From positions 1-64,000 of the forward strand of contig CAVSLM010000009.1 of NCBI GenBank assembly GCA_963728895.1: a DNA stretch of 64,000 bases, given 5' to 3'. How positions within the stretch are numbered: position 1 is the first letter of the stretch; each line of letters begins with the position of its first letter. The translations under genes were made by a program, and so were the position numbers. This document shows, piece after piece, positions 1 to 9,236 of this stretch. Source of the DNA: CAVSLM01 sp963728895. Its GTDB lineage: Bacteria; Pseudomonadota; Gammaproteobacteria; JBBQDK01. A model generated the notes under the pieces. It was not told the origin of the DNA, did not search any database, and was given only the letters and a program-made list of their open reading frames with translations.

Positions 1-7
1 GATCTTC

Positions 8-1229
8 TCACCTCGGCACCGCGAGGAGCATTGCGTCCAGTAGACGCTTCTCCTCGCTGCCCTTCGGGTGGAGCGGCGAGAGCGCGTTGGCGAGGCGCAG
101 GAAGTCGGGGCCGCGGTCCTGCTCGGCCTTGAGCAGCACGCGCAGCGCGTTGGTGCGTCCTCCCGCCTGGAGCAGCATGGCGGCGTGCACGCGGTCGAGC
201 GTCGTGGCTTCGCGCGCCGCGGCGAGGCTCTCGTCCGACACGTTCGCCGGCCGCGCGCCCGGCCGCAGACCACACACGCCGCGGACCCTGGGTGCGGCTT
301 CCATCTCGGGGAAGAGCATGCCCTGGAGCGAGATAGTCCCGAGCGCGGCCGTCTGCTCGAGGCGGGTGGCGACGGCGGATGCGGGCCGTCCTCGCCGAAG
401 AGCTGCTTCGCGCGCTCGGCGATGGGCAGCAGGCGCACGACGCCTTTCTTCGTCTCGATCACGCGGCCTTCCCACTTCGGCAGCTCGATGCCGAGCGGCT
501 GCGCGAAGCGGCGCACCGAACGTCGAAGACTAGCGTGAAGCCCTCGGCCTTGCCGCGCGGGACGCACCTTCCTGGTCTTCCTCGTCGTCAGCCGTCTTCT
601 CGTCCTCGTCCTCGTCCAATTCACCCGCATCCTCAGCTGCCTTCGCCCTCGATGGCCTGAAGCGTCCAGAGGAAGAGCGCCGTGAGCCGCGCGTCCTCCT
701 CGAGCTCCTTCTCTGCTCGCGCTTGATCTCGGTCCCGACGCGCCGCAGCTCTTCGGCAAGCTCCGGACCATGTCGCGGGATGTCTTCGAGCATGACCTCG
801 GGGTCAGGCGGCGACGGGATTGAGATCGCTCGCGAATGCCTGGCGGCCGAGGCGCGACGCTCGGGGGGTCGAGGCGCCGCCTGCGAACGGGTCCACCACC
901 AGCGGCGGCTCGTAGGCGCCACCGTCCTCCTCCGTGCGCCGCCTTCACCAACGCCGGCTCACCTCCAGATAGGTGCGGATGCGCAGCGAGGTCCCAGTTC
1001 GCGAAGTCGGCGATGAACGAGCAGTGCCCTACGGAGTTCGTCGTCCGTAGTGCCCGGGTTGCGGTTCGCCCCCCCCGATCCCTCCCTCCTCCCCCTCCCT
1101 CCCCCCCCCCCCCCCCGCAGCGTGCTCGGAATCCCGTGGCAGATCGTCTTCTCCCGCGCCGCGTGCCTCGATACCTTCAGCGATAGGGAAGTCGACCTCG
1201 GCGAGGCGCTTGCAGTCCTTGGGGATCAT
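8..1229 (-). pseudogene. DUF1156 adenine-specific DNA methyltransferase, internally deleted and frameshifted
   Basis: Remnant of a DUF1156-type N6-adenine methyltransferase of the kind found in phage-defence modules. Read across frames, the N-terminus gives KRLAEVDFPIAE, then VSRHAAREK and a HGIPSTL-like stretch near 1130-1225. An IADFANWDL segment lies near 1000, a VVDPFAGG-like SAM-binding motif near 890, and RHGPELAEELRRVG near 750. The C-terminus (8-475) is intact, with DRVHAAMLLQAGGRTNALR and LLDAMLLAVPR before the stop. Family members are usually 900 or more residues; only about 400 are left. The central part with the NPPY catalytic motif is missing near 700. At least four frameshifts and a run of 16 C (1101-1116) show poor sequence here. 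The ATG overlaps the AIPR stop by 4 bases, so the two are translationally coupled. Confidence 0.72.
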
Positions 1230-2704
1230 TCGGTGACTTCCTTGTCGAGTGCTTTCTCAAATCGGGCACAGTTGTGGAGTGAACTTCCGCGTGACGTGTT
1301 TCTGGAACCTCGCCAGAAGCTGCGTAAACTCCTCGTCCAGCTTCCGGCGCTTGAAGAACGTCGCAACATCAATCGCCGTTGGACCAGACCCGCGGCTGGC
1401 TCGGTAGAAACGATGCGCCACCGAGAACGCGAGATCAATGCGCGCAGCAGCGGCGTCACTACCGCAGCGGTGTCGCGCTCGCACGCTTCACGGAAAGCCG
1501 TGGCGTGCGAGCGTCTTCGGCACAGCGGCGCGAGGCTTTGCCAAGCGAAGTGCACCACCAGCCACTTTGCGTAGACTCGCTCACGGGAACCCCGTGCTGC
1601 GTAGCTGACCTCGCGAAGAAGCCAATATCGAGTCAGGTAGTAGTTAGGGTCCGCGTTCGGAAACACCTGCCCATATAAGCGCTCTTCGAAGAGTTGTTCT
1701 CTGCCGGCGCGAACGATCGAAGGGTCCAGATCGCAAGCTGCAACAGCCTGCGCAAGTTCTTCCTTATTGATAACACGCAGATGACGCGTTCCCGCCGCGC
1801 GCTGCGCCTCGCCCTTGGTCATGCGTTTGCGCAGGTAGAGGTAGTGCAGCTTGCGGAGCTGGCGTTCGATCTCGATCTGGCGCCGGTCATTCGACATCAA
1901 GTCCGAAGGGCGAATCGCGTTCTGCCAGTTCGTCGCCGAAACGATCCGGGAGACCAGCGTTTCGAAGTCCTTGCTCCCGTGCTGCGGAGAACGTGGCACG
2001 CGAATCACGCGTACCAGCACGCTTGCTCCGGTCTGCTTGCCCGGATTGCGTGCGAGCGTCCGCGTGGTTTGCTGGCCATTGATGACCTGCGGGTTGGTGA
2101 CTCGCAGGATGTTCTGCCCGCGACTCGACTCGTGCTTCGCCTCGTCGCAGACGATGGTGACACCGTTGTTGTAGTACCAGAAGTAATCGGGCTCACCCTG
2201 CAGCGTGGCTTCCATCCCCTGGTTGATCTCGGTGCTGCCGAGAAACCCCCGGACGTTCCGTGCAAAAAGCCGGGTGCCAGCGCGCTCGTACAGGCTCGCG
2301 ATCGAAGCATCGCTCATGGAGAAGACCCATGACTCGATGTCCGTCTTGCTGTCGTAGCGGTTGAACACGCAGCCGGTGCGCACGCCGGCGCCGGATTCGA
2401 TCTCGAGGTCCAGGGACGGCACGGGTGGCGCGACGCCGTCGAGGTAGTCCGCGAGCAGGAGCATGATCCGCTTGCCGTCGAAGATCTCGAACGTCGTTGC
2501 ACCATCGGTAGCACGGACAATCCGGGCGGCTTCATCGCGGAGCGCGCCGCTGCATTTGCCCAGCGCCGAACCCTCATCGTCGGCCACAAAGGCGCGCAGA
2601 AACCAGAGTACGAACAGTTCGTCGTCGGCGAGCTTGGGGTAGCGCTCCTTGAACTCGTCGAGCTCGCGACGAAGGTCGGTTTCAGTCAATGCTGTCGTAG
2701 CCAT
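1226..2704 (-). CDS. AIPR (abortive phage infection) family protein
   Basis: About 490 residues, matching the AIPR family (PF10592) linked to abortive infection and defence loci. The diagnostic core is clear: WYYNNGVTIVCD near residue 170 and NPQVINGQQTT near residue 200. The biochemical role is not established; it is usually found with restriction or methylation genes. The ATG at 2704 lies 4 bases after the helicase stop with GGGAG upstream; a GTG at 2719 is possible but less good. The stop overlaps the methyltransferase start (ATGA). Between about 1260 and 1435 the expected C-terminus (AFSVAHRFYRASRGSGP, LDEEFTQLLARFQKHV) reads in another frame and then returns, so there are two compensating indels, probably sequence errors. 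Confidence 0.85.
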   Translation of the reverse strand: MATTALTETDLRRELDEFKERYPKLADDELFVLWFLRAFVADDEGSALGKCSGALRDEAARIVRATDGATTFEIFDGKRIMLLLADYLDGVAPPVPSLDLEIESGAGVRTGCVFNRYDSKTDIESWVFSMSDASIASLYERAGTRLFARNVRGFLGSTEINQGMEATLQGEPDYFWYYNNGVTIVCDEAKHESSRGQNILRVTNPQVINGQQTTRTLARNPGKQTGASVLVRVIRVPRSPQHGSKDFETLVSRIVSATNWQNAIRPSDLMSNDRRQIEIERQLRKLHYLYLRKRMTKGEAQRAAGTRHLRVINKEELAQAVAACDLDPSIVRAGREQLFEERLYGQVFPNADPNYYLTRYWLLREVSYAARGSRERVYAKWLVVHFAWQSLAPLCRRRSHATAFREACERDTAAVVTPLLRALISRSRWRIVSTEPAAGLVQRRLMLRRSSSAGSWTRSLRSFWRGSRNTSRGSSLHNCARFEKALDKEVTE

Positions 2705-2708
2705 CGGT

Positions 2709-5700
2709 TCAGCTCCCACTTCCGTAAGGCGGCGAGTCCTCGCGCACCTGCATCGGCTTCGTCATCGCGTTCACCGACAGGTAGTAGTGCGCGACCTTGG
2801 TCACCTCGTTCCAGTCGAGGCGCGCCGGGTCGCGGATCGGCTCCTGCAGTCGCGGCGCCGTGTCGCAGTCGGTGACGACGTAGAGCCAGTAGCAGTCGCG
2901 CCGGTCCTCGGCGACGCGGCGCTCGTTGGGCGTGAGCAGGATCGTGCCGGTCGCGGCGCCGAGGCCCTTCACCTCGATCAGCCGCAGCTCGCCGGAGGCG
3001 AGGTCGAGGCTGGTGACGTCGTAGCCCAGGTTCTTCTCGGAGACGTCGTAGACCTGCCGGCCCTGCGCCTGCTCGTGCTCCATCACCACGCGCATGGCGG
3101 TGGCCTCGGTCTCGAAGTTCGGCTTGAGCCGGCGCACCTCGGGCGCCTCGCGCTCGGGGTGCGGCAGCACGAGGACGCTCGCGAGCCGCTCGACCGCCTG
3201 GAGCGTGAGCGCCCGCTGGCGCTCGAGGTCGATCCGGCGGCGCTCGCGGCGGGCGAGCAGCTCGGCGTGGCGCGTCTCGGCCTGCGCGAGCCGGCCCTCG
3301 GCGCCCGGCGAGCTTCTGCTCCACGTCGGCCGCCGCGCGGCCGATCTCCTCGTCCGCGCGCTGGAGCAGCTCGGTGAGCGACAGCTCCACGTGCGCGCTG
3401 ACCCGCTCGACCTCGGCCAGGCGATCCTTGCGCGTCTCTTCGAGGAACGGGCGCGAGCGCGTGCTCGTGGAGCCAGCTCGTCGCCTCGGGCAGGGCCGCG
3501 ACCGCGGGCAGCTCGGCCGGCGGGTCCGCGGGCGCGAAGTTGCCGAGCAGGCCGGGCTCCTGGAGCCGAGGCTCGCCGTCCTCGGCGATCTCCACCGCGA
3601 AGAGCCGCTCGTGGATGACCTGCCCGAGCCCATCCACGACCCGCGCCCGGTAGAAGTCGATGCGCGCCGGGCGCTCGTGCTGGAGCGAGTAGAAGGTCGC
3701 GCCCTTGCCGAGGACGTCCAGCGCCTGCGCGTGGGTGTGCCGCCGGATCGCCTCGAACAGCGGATGGCCGGGCGTGACCCACTCCAGCTTCTCCGTCTCG
3801 GCCGTCTCGCGGTCGGTGGAGCAGCGCGGATAGCGGTCCGCGAGGGCCGGCAGCTTCCAGTCCGGGTCCTTCTCGTAGCGGCGGAGGACCGAGGGCGTCC
3901 GCGCCGGCTCGAAGGTGTGCGGCAGGCTCGGGCACCGGCTTGAGCGTGAGCGGCACGAACTCGGCCGCCTCGCGCAGGAAGCGCGCGATGGTCTCCGGCA
4001 CGACGCGCCGCTCCTGCGCCCGCGCGCGCCGCTCGATCAGCATCTCGAGGTTGAGCTTCTTGCTCGCCAGCCCTTCCAGGGCGTTCTGGCAGATGGCGCG
4101 GAACTGGCCCTCGTCCACGTCGCGGAGCAGCCGATCTTCGAGGTCGGCGTCGCCGAGGCGCCCGGCGTAGTAGTCGCGCAGCACGCGCTCGACGTGGGCC
4201 GCGGGCAGGACCTCGCCGACCACGTTGAAGACCGCGTCGTCGTCGAGCGCGTCGCGGATCTCCTGGAGCTTCTCGAGCAGCCGCTGCAGGACGCGGCCCT
4301 CGATGGTGTTGGTCGCGACGAAGTTGAAGATCAGGCAGTCCTTGCGCTGGCCGTAGCGGTGGATGCGGCCCATCCGCTGCTCGAGCCGGTTCGGGTTCCA
4401 GGGGATGTCGTAGTTGAAGAGGATGTTGCAGACCTGGAGGTTGATGCCCTCGCCCGCGGCCTCGGTGGCGACGAGGATCTGGATCTCGCCTTCGCGGAAC
4501 TGCTGCTCGGCGTGGAGGCGCGTGCCCGGCTCGTCGCGCGAGCCCGACTTCATGCCGCCGTGGATGCAGCCGACGCGGAAGCCCCACGACTTCAGTCGAT
4601 CGACGAGGTAGTCGAGCGTGTCCTTGAACTCGGTGAAGAGGAGCAGCCGCTGGTCCGGGTGGTCGAAGAAGCCTTCCTTCTGGAGCAGCGTCCTTGAGCT
4701 TCGAGAGCTTCGCCTCCGCGCCCGCGTCCTCGACCGCCTGGGCCTGCAGCGGCGAGGCGCCGCAGCTCCTGCGACTTCCTGCGCGCACCTGGTCGGCGCT
4801 GCCGGCGAGCGTGATCGCCTCGAGCATCGCCTCCAGCCGCTCGCGCTCGCTCTCCTCCATCTCCTCCAGTTCTTCCGGATCGGGAAGATCCGGCGGCGCC
4901 TGGCGGGCGAGGTCCTGCGCGCGCTTGAGCCCCTCTTCGAGGCGCCGGGCGCGGTTCTCGAGCGAGCGCCGCATGGCGTAGGTGCTCGACGCGAGCCGGC
5001 GCTGGTAGAGGGACATCAGGAAGCCGATCGCCCGGGCGCGCGGGTCCTCGCCCTCGGCCGCGGCGCGGGCGCTCTCGCGCTTCACGAAGCGCGTCACGTC
5101 GCGGTAGAGGTCGAACTCGGCGCCGTCGATCTGGAAGTCGACCGTGTGCGGGATGCGCTTGGTGAAGATCGGCTCGGCGGCCCAGGTGCCGTCCGGCCGC
5201 CGCTCGGGGAAGTAGACCATCGCCTCCTTGGTGCGGCGCAGGTAGAACGGCGCGCGCCGGCGGTCCATCGCCTCGCGGATCGACTTCACGTCGGCGTAGG
5301 CGTCGGCGTCGAGGAGCTGCAGGAACAGGCTGAAGTTCTCCGGGTCGCCCTTGTGCGGGGTCGCCGTGAGCAGCAGCATGTGGTCGGAGCGTGTCGCGCA
5401 GCAGCTCGCCCAGCCGGTAGCGCAGGCTCTTGTGCGACTCGTCGGCGGCCGACATGCGGTGCGCCTCGTCCACGATGACGAGGTCCCAGTGGACCTGGCG
5501 CAGCCCGGGCAGGATGTCGTCGCGCTTCGCCAGGTCGAGCGACGTGATGACCCGGTTGCGCTCCAGCCACTGGTTCACGCCGAACTGGTCGCGGATGTCC
5601 TGGCCCTTCATGACCAGGAACTTCGCGTCGAACTTCTCCTTCAGCTCGCGCTGCCACTGGAAGGCGAGGTTGGCCGGGCAGACGATCAGGATGCGCTCGG

Positions 5701-6152
5701 CGAGGCCGCGCAGCTTCAGCTCGCGGATGAGCAGGCCCGCCATGATCGTCTTGCCCGCGCCGGCGTCGTCGGCCAGCAGGAAGCGCACGCGCGCGAGCTT
5801 GAGCAGGTAGTCGTAGACCGCCTCGAGCTGGTGCGGCAGCGGATCGACGCGCGAGATCGAGAGGCCGAAGTAGGGATCGAACTCGTAGGCGATGCCGAGC
5901 GCGTAGGCCTGGAGGCCGAGGCGGAGCAGGCGGCCGTCGCCGTCGAAGGAGTGCTGCGGCGTCGAGGATCGTGAGGCGCTCGAGATCCGTCGGCGGTCAG
6001 CGTGACCTTGCGGAACCGCTCGGACTGTATGCCGACCAGGCCGACGACCCAGCTCGCGGGCCGTTCGGCTGCACGGTCTCGACCCGCATCGGCTCGTTGA
6101 AGAGCGGGCCGGTCAGGAGTTGCCCTGGATTGGAAGTGTTAACTGAGTTCAT
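2709..6152 (-). CDS. SNF2-type helicase with C-terminal DUF3883 domain (multiple frameshifts)
   Basis: About 1,150 residues when joined across frames. In order: an N-terminal segment from MNSVNTSNPGQLLTGPLFNEP, Walker A ADDAGAGKT (near 5750), Walker B VDEAHRM (near 5470), TATPHKGDPENF (near 5350), helicase C motifs ATEAAGEGINLQ and MGRIHRYGQ (4370-4470), a coiled middle, and a C-terminal DUF3883 nuclease-like domain (VYDVSEKNLGYDV, LIEVKG, near 2960-3050). Proteins of this build are ATP-driven DNA translocases in BREX- and DISARM-like defence loci. The reading frame changes near 5950, 5390, 4790, 4690, 3920, 3450 and 3310, but every domain is still recognisable, which favours sequence error. 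It heads an operon with AIPR and the methyltransferase. No good Shine-Dalgarno is seen before 6152. Confidence 0.8.
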
Positions 6153-6316
6153 TGCGTGACTCGGCAGGCGTTCGCGAATTCGAATCGCAGCGAGTCGCCG
6201 CAATGGAAACCTCAGTCGTTGCTAGGCAGTTCACTAAGATCGATGAATTGTCTTCAGATTTCTTGATTACCATTTCAGATTCTTATCGCTTGGACATCTG
6301 CCCTTTTCTTTCTTCG

Positions 6317-6489
6317 TCAGCCGAATGGTCGTGCTGTACTTTGATCATGATTCCATTCCGTCCGCACTAGTCCCAAAATCAAGACTTCCACCATGTTGGC
6401 GACGGACCGCGCTCGGTGGCCGTGTGTAGTGCCTGCTTCAGCGCCGGTTCGATGCGGAAGGCGAGCGTACTGATCTGGCCCGTTGCCAT
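6317..6489 (-). CDS. CopG-like ribbon-helix-helix protein, about 58 residues (one frameshift)
   Basis: Starts MATGQISTLAFRIEPALKQAL and, after one indel near 6408, continues RSVANMVEVLI, the helix-loop-helix pattern of CopG/Arc regulators. In the uncorrected frame it stops early with PTWWKS. Such proteins are often antitoxins or repressors; no toxin partner is visible next to it. GAGG lies about 8 bases before the ATG, and an AT-rich stretch (6525-6555) upstream could hold its promoter. It sits between the divergent helicase operon and the gene at 6585, so it may regulate one of them; that is inference. Confidence 0.55.
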
Positions 6490-6584
6490 GGGTGCCCTCG
6501 ACGCCGCGTTTGTACTGCGAAGATGAAATGTACAGTAAAATCTATATTCGTCCAATGGCGCTTCCCCGGCGGCGGGATAGAGGA

Positions 6585-7637
6585 ATGCCAAGGCACTACT
6601 CGACGAGGGTTTTCTTCCGGCAGATGCCGAACGCGCTACTCGCCCGCTACTTTCAGGCGCGCGGCCTGTTCGGCGACCTGGATTTCGCGGCGATGAAGGA
6701 AACGCAGCCGGACGAGCTGTTCGATGATTGGCTTGCCCTGCCCGATGCGCAGCGCAACGAGATGGATGCGGAGTTCCGCGAGATTTTCGAGCTGAGCTGC
6801 GAGAAGGGCTTTCGAGCGATCCTCGACGAGGCCGAATGGCACCTGCACGATCCGGCCGAACGCATGGCATTCGTCGAAAAGCTCGCGGCGCTCTCGAACC
6901 ACTACGAGCGGACCATGCTCACCTTCCTCGAACACAAGCCGTACTGGAAGGGCGCGAGCCTGTTCTATCACGCCGATTTGCTGCCCTACTGGCGCAAACG
7001 CAAGAACCTGCCGCACGTCGCGGCGGCTGTAGATGACGCGAGCCTGCGTGAGCTGGCCGGCCTCATTAGGAATTACTTCCACCGCACCGAGGGCCGGGGC
7101 AAGAACTGCGTGGTGGAACCATTCCGGCGCGGCGAGCTGGACTACTTCTTCGCCTACCCGGAGGACTATTCGCAGCAGGCCATCGAATGGGTGGACGGTC
7201 AATTCGGCCGCCGCCCGCACAACCCGGCTTTCGAGGCGCGCGCCAGCGAGGAGGTCGCGTTCGAGGCAGGCGTGTTCCTGCTCAGGAAGACGGCGACGGA
7301 GGTGTTGAAGGCGGGAACGCCTGCCGGACCCGGGGCAGGTCCGGAGCCCGCACCGACTCCTGGGCCGATACCTGATCCGGACCCCGGTCCCACGCCGGGC
7401 CCCGGGCCCACGCCCTCAGCGGCCATGCGGACACTGCGCCTTACGGGCAACGTGCCGCCCGAGGTCTGGAACCGTCTCGGGACGAAGATCCTTCCCAAGC
7501 TGCGCGCGGGCACGGGACTCACAATCGGCGTCGATTTTTCGGTGACCCTTCCGTCCGAGGTTGCGAGCGGACTCGCCACCGAGTTGCGTCAGGTTCTCCA
7601 GGAACTCGGGCTTGGTGACGCGGTGAAGGTCGAGTAG
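6585..7637 (+). CDS. Hybrid protein: unrecognised N-terminal domain joined to a DUF499-like C-terminus
   Basis: 350 residues from ATG 6585, preceded by AGAGGA. Residues 1 to about 210 (start MPRHYSTRVFFRQMPNALLA) belong to no family I can name; they are rich in aromatic and charged residues and look like a soluble domain. Residues about 215-240 (EEVAFEAGVFLLRK) start a new segment, followed by a Pro/Gly/Asp linker with PGPTPGPGP repeats (about 250-285). The last 65 residues (VPPEVWNRLGTKILPKLR) match my memory of the C-terminal tail of DUF499 ATPases in methyltransferase/helicase defence loci. The AAA+ ATPase core is absent. The likeliest reading is an in-frame deletion that fused two neighbouring island genes; a native two-domain protein is possible. 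Confidence 0.5.
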   Translation: MPRHYSTRVFFRQMPNALLARYFQARGLFGDLDFAAMKETQPDELFDDWLALPDAQRNEMDAEFREIFELSCEKGFRAILDEAEWHLHDPAERMAFVEKLAALSNHYERTMLTFLEHKPYWKGASLFYHADLLPYWRKRKNLPHVAAAVDDASLRELAGLIRNYFHRTEGRGKNCVVEPFRRGELDYFFAYPEDYSQQAIEWVDGQFGRRPHNPAFEARASEEVAFEAGVFLLRKTATEVLKAGTPAGPGAGPEPAPTPGPIPDPDPGPTPGPGPTPSAAMRTLRLTGNVPPEVWNRLGTKILPKLRAGTGLTIGVDFSVTLPSEVASGLATELRQVLQELGLGDAVKVE

Positions 7638-7809
7638 TGACGCCGATAACCTTACTGGTTCGGAGTGGCGCAGCACGGTGTCACCGCGGACGACGCGCAG
7701 CGTGGCTGTGGCCAAGCGCTTCCGCGCCGTGAAATTTGCATCACGCTTGCCATACGTCGCCGCGGACGCCTCTCCGGAGTGCGCTTTCGTACACTGGTGG
7801 ATGCGCGCC

Positions 7810-9042
7810 CTACGCCTTCTTGAACAGCGGTATCACCTCCGCGCCGGCTTTCAGCGCATCCAGATAGTCCGCCCAAGCCTGCATCATCTTGCGCCGCTCC
7901 GGCAGGTGCTCGGCGAAGTTGTAGGCCGCGCTCACGGCGTTGCGCTCCGCGTGCGCAAGCTGGCGCTCGATGACCTGATGGTTCCAGCCTTGCTCGTGCA
8001 GCAGGGTGGACGCCATGCTGCGGAAGCCGTGGCCGGTCATTTCTTCCTTTGCGTAGCCCATGCGCCGCAGCGCGGCGAGCACGGCGTTTTCGCTCATCGG
8101 GCGCTCGCGTGATCGCGCGCTGGGGAAGACGTACGCGGCGCGTCCGGCTTGGCGGGGATCGCGCGGTTCGTCAGCGGCTCCAGCTCGCGCAGGATCTCGA
8201 CGGCCTGGCGGGACAGCGGCACGATGTGCTGCTCGCGCATCTTCATGCGCTCGGCAGGGATGCGCCATTCGGCCTTGTCGAGGTCGATCTCCGGCCACTG
8301 CGCCTTGCGCAGCTCGCCCGGCCGCACGAAGACCAGCGGCGCGAGCCGCAGCGCGCATTTGGTCGCGAAGAAGCCTTCGTAGGCGTCGATCGCCCGGAGC
8401 AACGCGCCGATGCGCTTCGGCTCGATGATCGAGGCGTGGTGCTTTTCCTTCGGCGGGGGCAGGGCGCCGCGCAGATCGCCCGTCGGGTCGCGCTCGGCGC
8501 GGCCGGTCGCGACGGCGTAGCGGAACACCTGACCGCAGTTCTGCATCGCCCGGTGGGCGGTTTCCTGCGCGCCCCGGCTCTCGATCCGGCGCAGCACGGC
8601 GAGCAGCTCGGGCGCTTTGATGTCGGCGATGGGCCGCTTGCCGCAGCCAGGGAAAGAGTCCTTCTCGAGCCGCCGCAGGATGCGGTCGCCGTGACTCGCC
8701 ACCCATCCCGGCGAGAACTTCGCGTGCCACTCGCGCGCGATGGCCTCGAAGCTCTCCGCGCCCGCCTGCGCGAGCTTCTCCGCCTTGCGAGCCTGCCCGG
8801 GATCGATGCCCGCGGCAAGCTGCTGCCGGGCCGCGGCGCGCTTTCTCCCGCGCGGCCTTCAAGCTCACGTCGGGATAGACGCCAAGCGACAGCCGCTTCT
8901 CCTTGCCGCCAAAGCGGTACTTCCAGCGCCACCATTTGCCGCCAGCGGGGTTTACTTCAAGGTAAAGGCCGCCCCCGTCGAACAGCTTGACGGTTTTGGC
9001 CTGCGGCTTGGCGGAGCGAATCGCGGTGTCGGTCAGCGGCAT
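7810..9042 (-). CDS. Tyrosine recombinase (P4-type integrase) of the ssrA-linked island (frameshifted)
   Basis: Site-specific integrase of the prophage P4 type, about 410 residues. The N-terminus has the DUF4102 arm-binding domain (MPLTDTAIRSAKP, LFDGGGLYLEV, KRLSLGVYPDVSLKAAREKA). The core-binding domain follows, then the catalytic part with FVRPGELRKAQW (first Arg), HGFRSMASTLLHEQGW (His-x-x-Arg box) and a C-terminal AYNFAEHLPERRKMMQAWADYL that carries the Tyr. Two frameshifts, near 8845 and 8130, break it. It ends 3 codons after LFKK. It lies 165 bases downstream of the tmRNA 3' end in the same direction, the classic layout for islands inserted in ssrA. The ATG at 9042 fits the family start. 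Confidence 0.85.
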   Translation of the reverse strand: MPLTDTAIRSAKPQAKTVKLFDGGGLYLEVNPAGGKWWRWKYRFGGKEKRLSLGVYPDVSLKAAREKARRGPAAACRGHRSRAGSQGGEARAGGRGELRGHRARVAREVLAGMGGESRRPHPAAAREGLFPWLRQAAHRRHQSARAARRAAPDREPGRAGNRPPGDAELRSGVPLRRRDRPRRARPDGRSARRPAPAEGKAPRLDHRAEAHRRVAPGDRRLRRLLRDQMRAAARAAGLRAAGRAAQGAVAGDRPRQGRMAHPCRAHEDARAAHRAAVPPGRRDPARAGAADEPRDPRQAGRAAYVFPSARSRERPMSENAVLAALRRMGYAKEEMTGHGFRSMASTLLHEQGWNHQVIERQLAHAERNAVSAAYNFAEHLPERRKMMQAWADYLDALKAGAEVIPLFKKA

Positions 9043-9108
9043 GTGGGGGCAACTCCATTTCATGGTTCCCATGTTGCCCCCAAAGTTGCCCCACATGTGG
9101 GGGCAGCT
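9041..9108. repeat. Four alternating copies of a 12-14 bp motif before the integrase gene
   Basis: The motif ATGTGGGGGCAACT appears directly at 9041-9054 and 9095-9108 (one change), and inverted at 9071-9082 and 9084-9096. It spans the integrase start and its promoter region, so it could be an arm-type integrase site or an autoregulatory operator. The repeats are seen; the role is inferred. Confidence 0.6.
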
Positions 9109-9145
9109 CTCATCGGAAGGCATGGGAACATACCGGACAATTACA

Positions 9146-9173
9146 AGAAAAAACCCACTGTTGGCAGTGGGTT
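9146..9173 (-). terminator. Rho-independent terminator of ssrA
   Basis: On the minus strand a perfect 9-bp stem (AACCCACTG with CAGTGGGTT) closes a 4-base loop and is followed by a T-run (TTTTTTCTTGT). It lies 35 bases beyond the tmRNA 3' end, the expected place. Confidence 0.85.
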
Positions 9174-9207
9174 GTTGGACTTCTTCGGTTCCCCTCGGAA
9201 GGGTTGA

Positions 9208-9236
9208 TGGTGGAGGCGGCGGGAATCGAACCCGCG
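9208..9236 (-). other. Probable attachment site: 3' end of ssrA (T arm and acceptor)
   Basis: P4-type integrases commonly use the T-arm/acceptor end of tRNA or tmRNA genes. The segment includes GGTTCGATTCCCGCC and the encoded CCA, and the integrase gene begins 165 bases further on. A second copy, expected at the far end of the island, is not in the window to the left, so the island probably extends past position 1. Confidence 0.5.
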
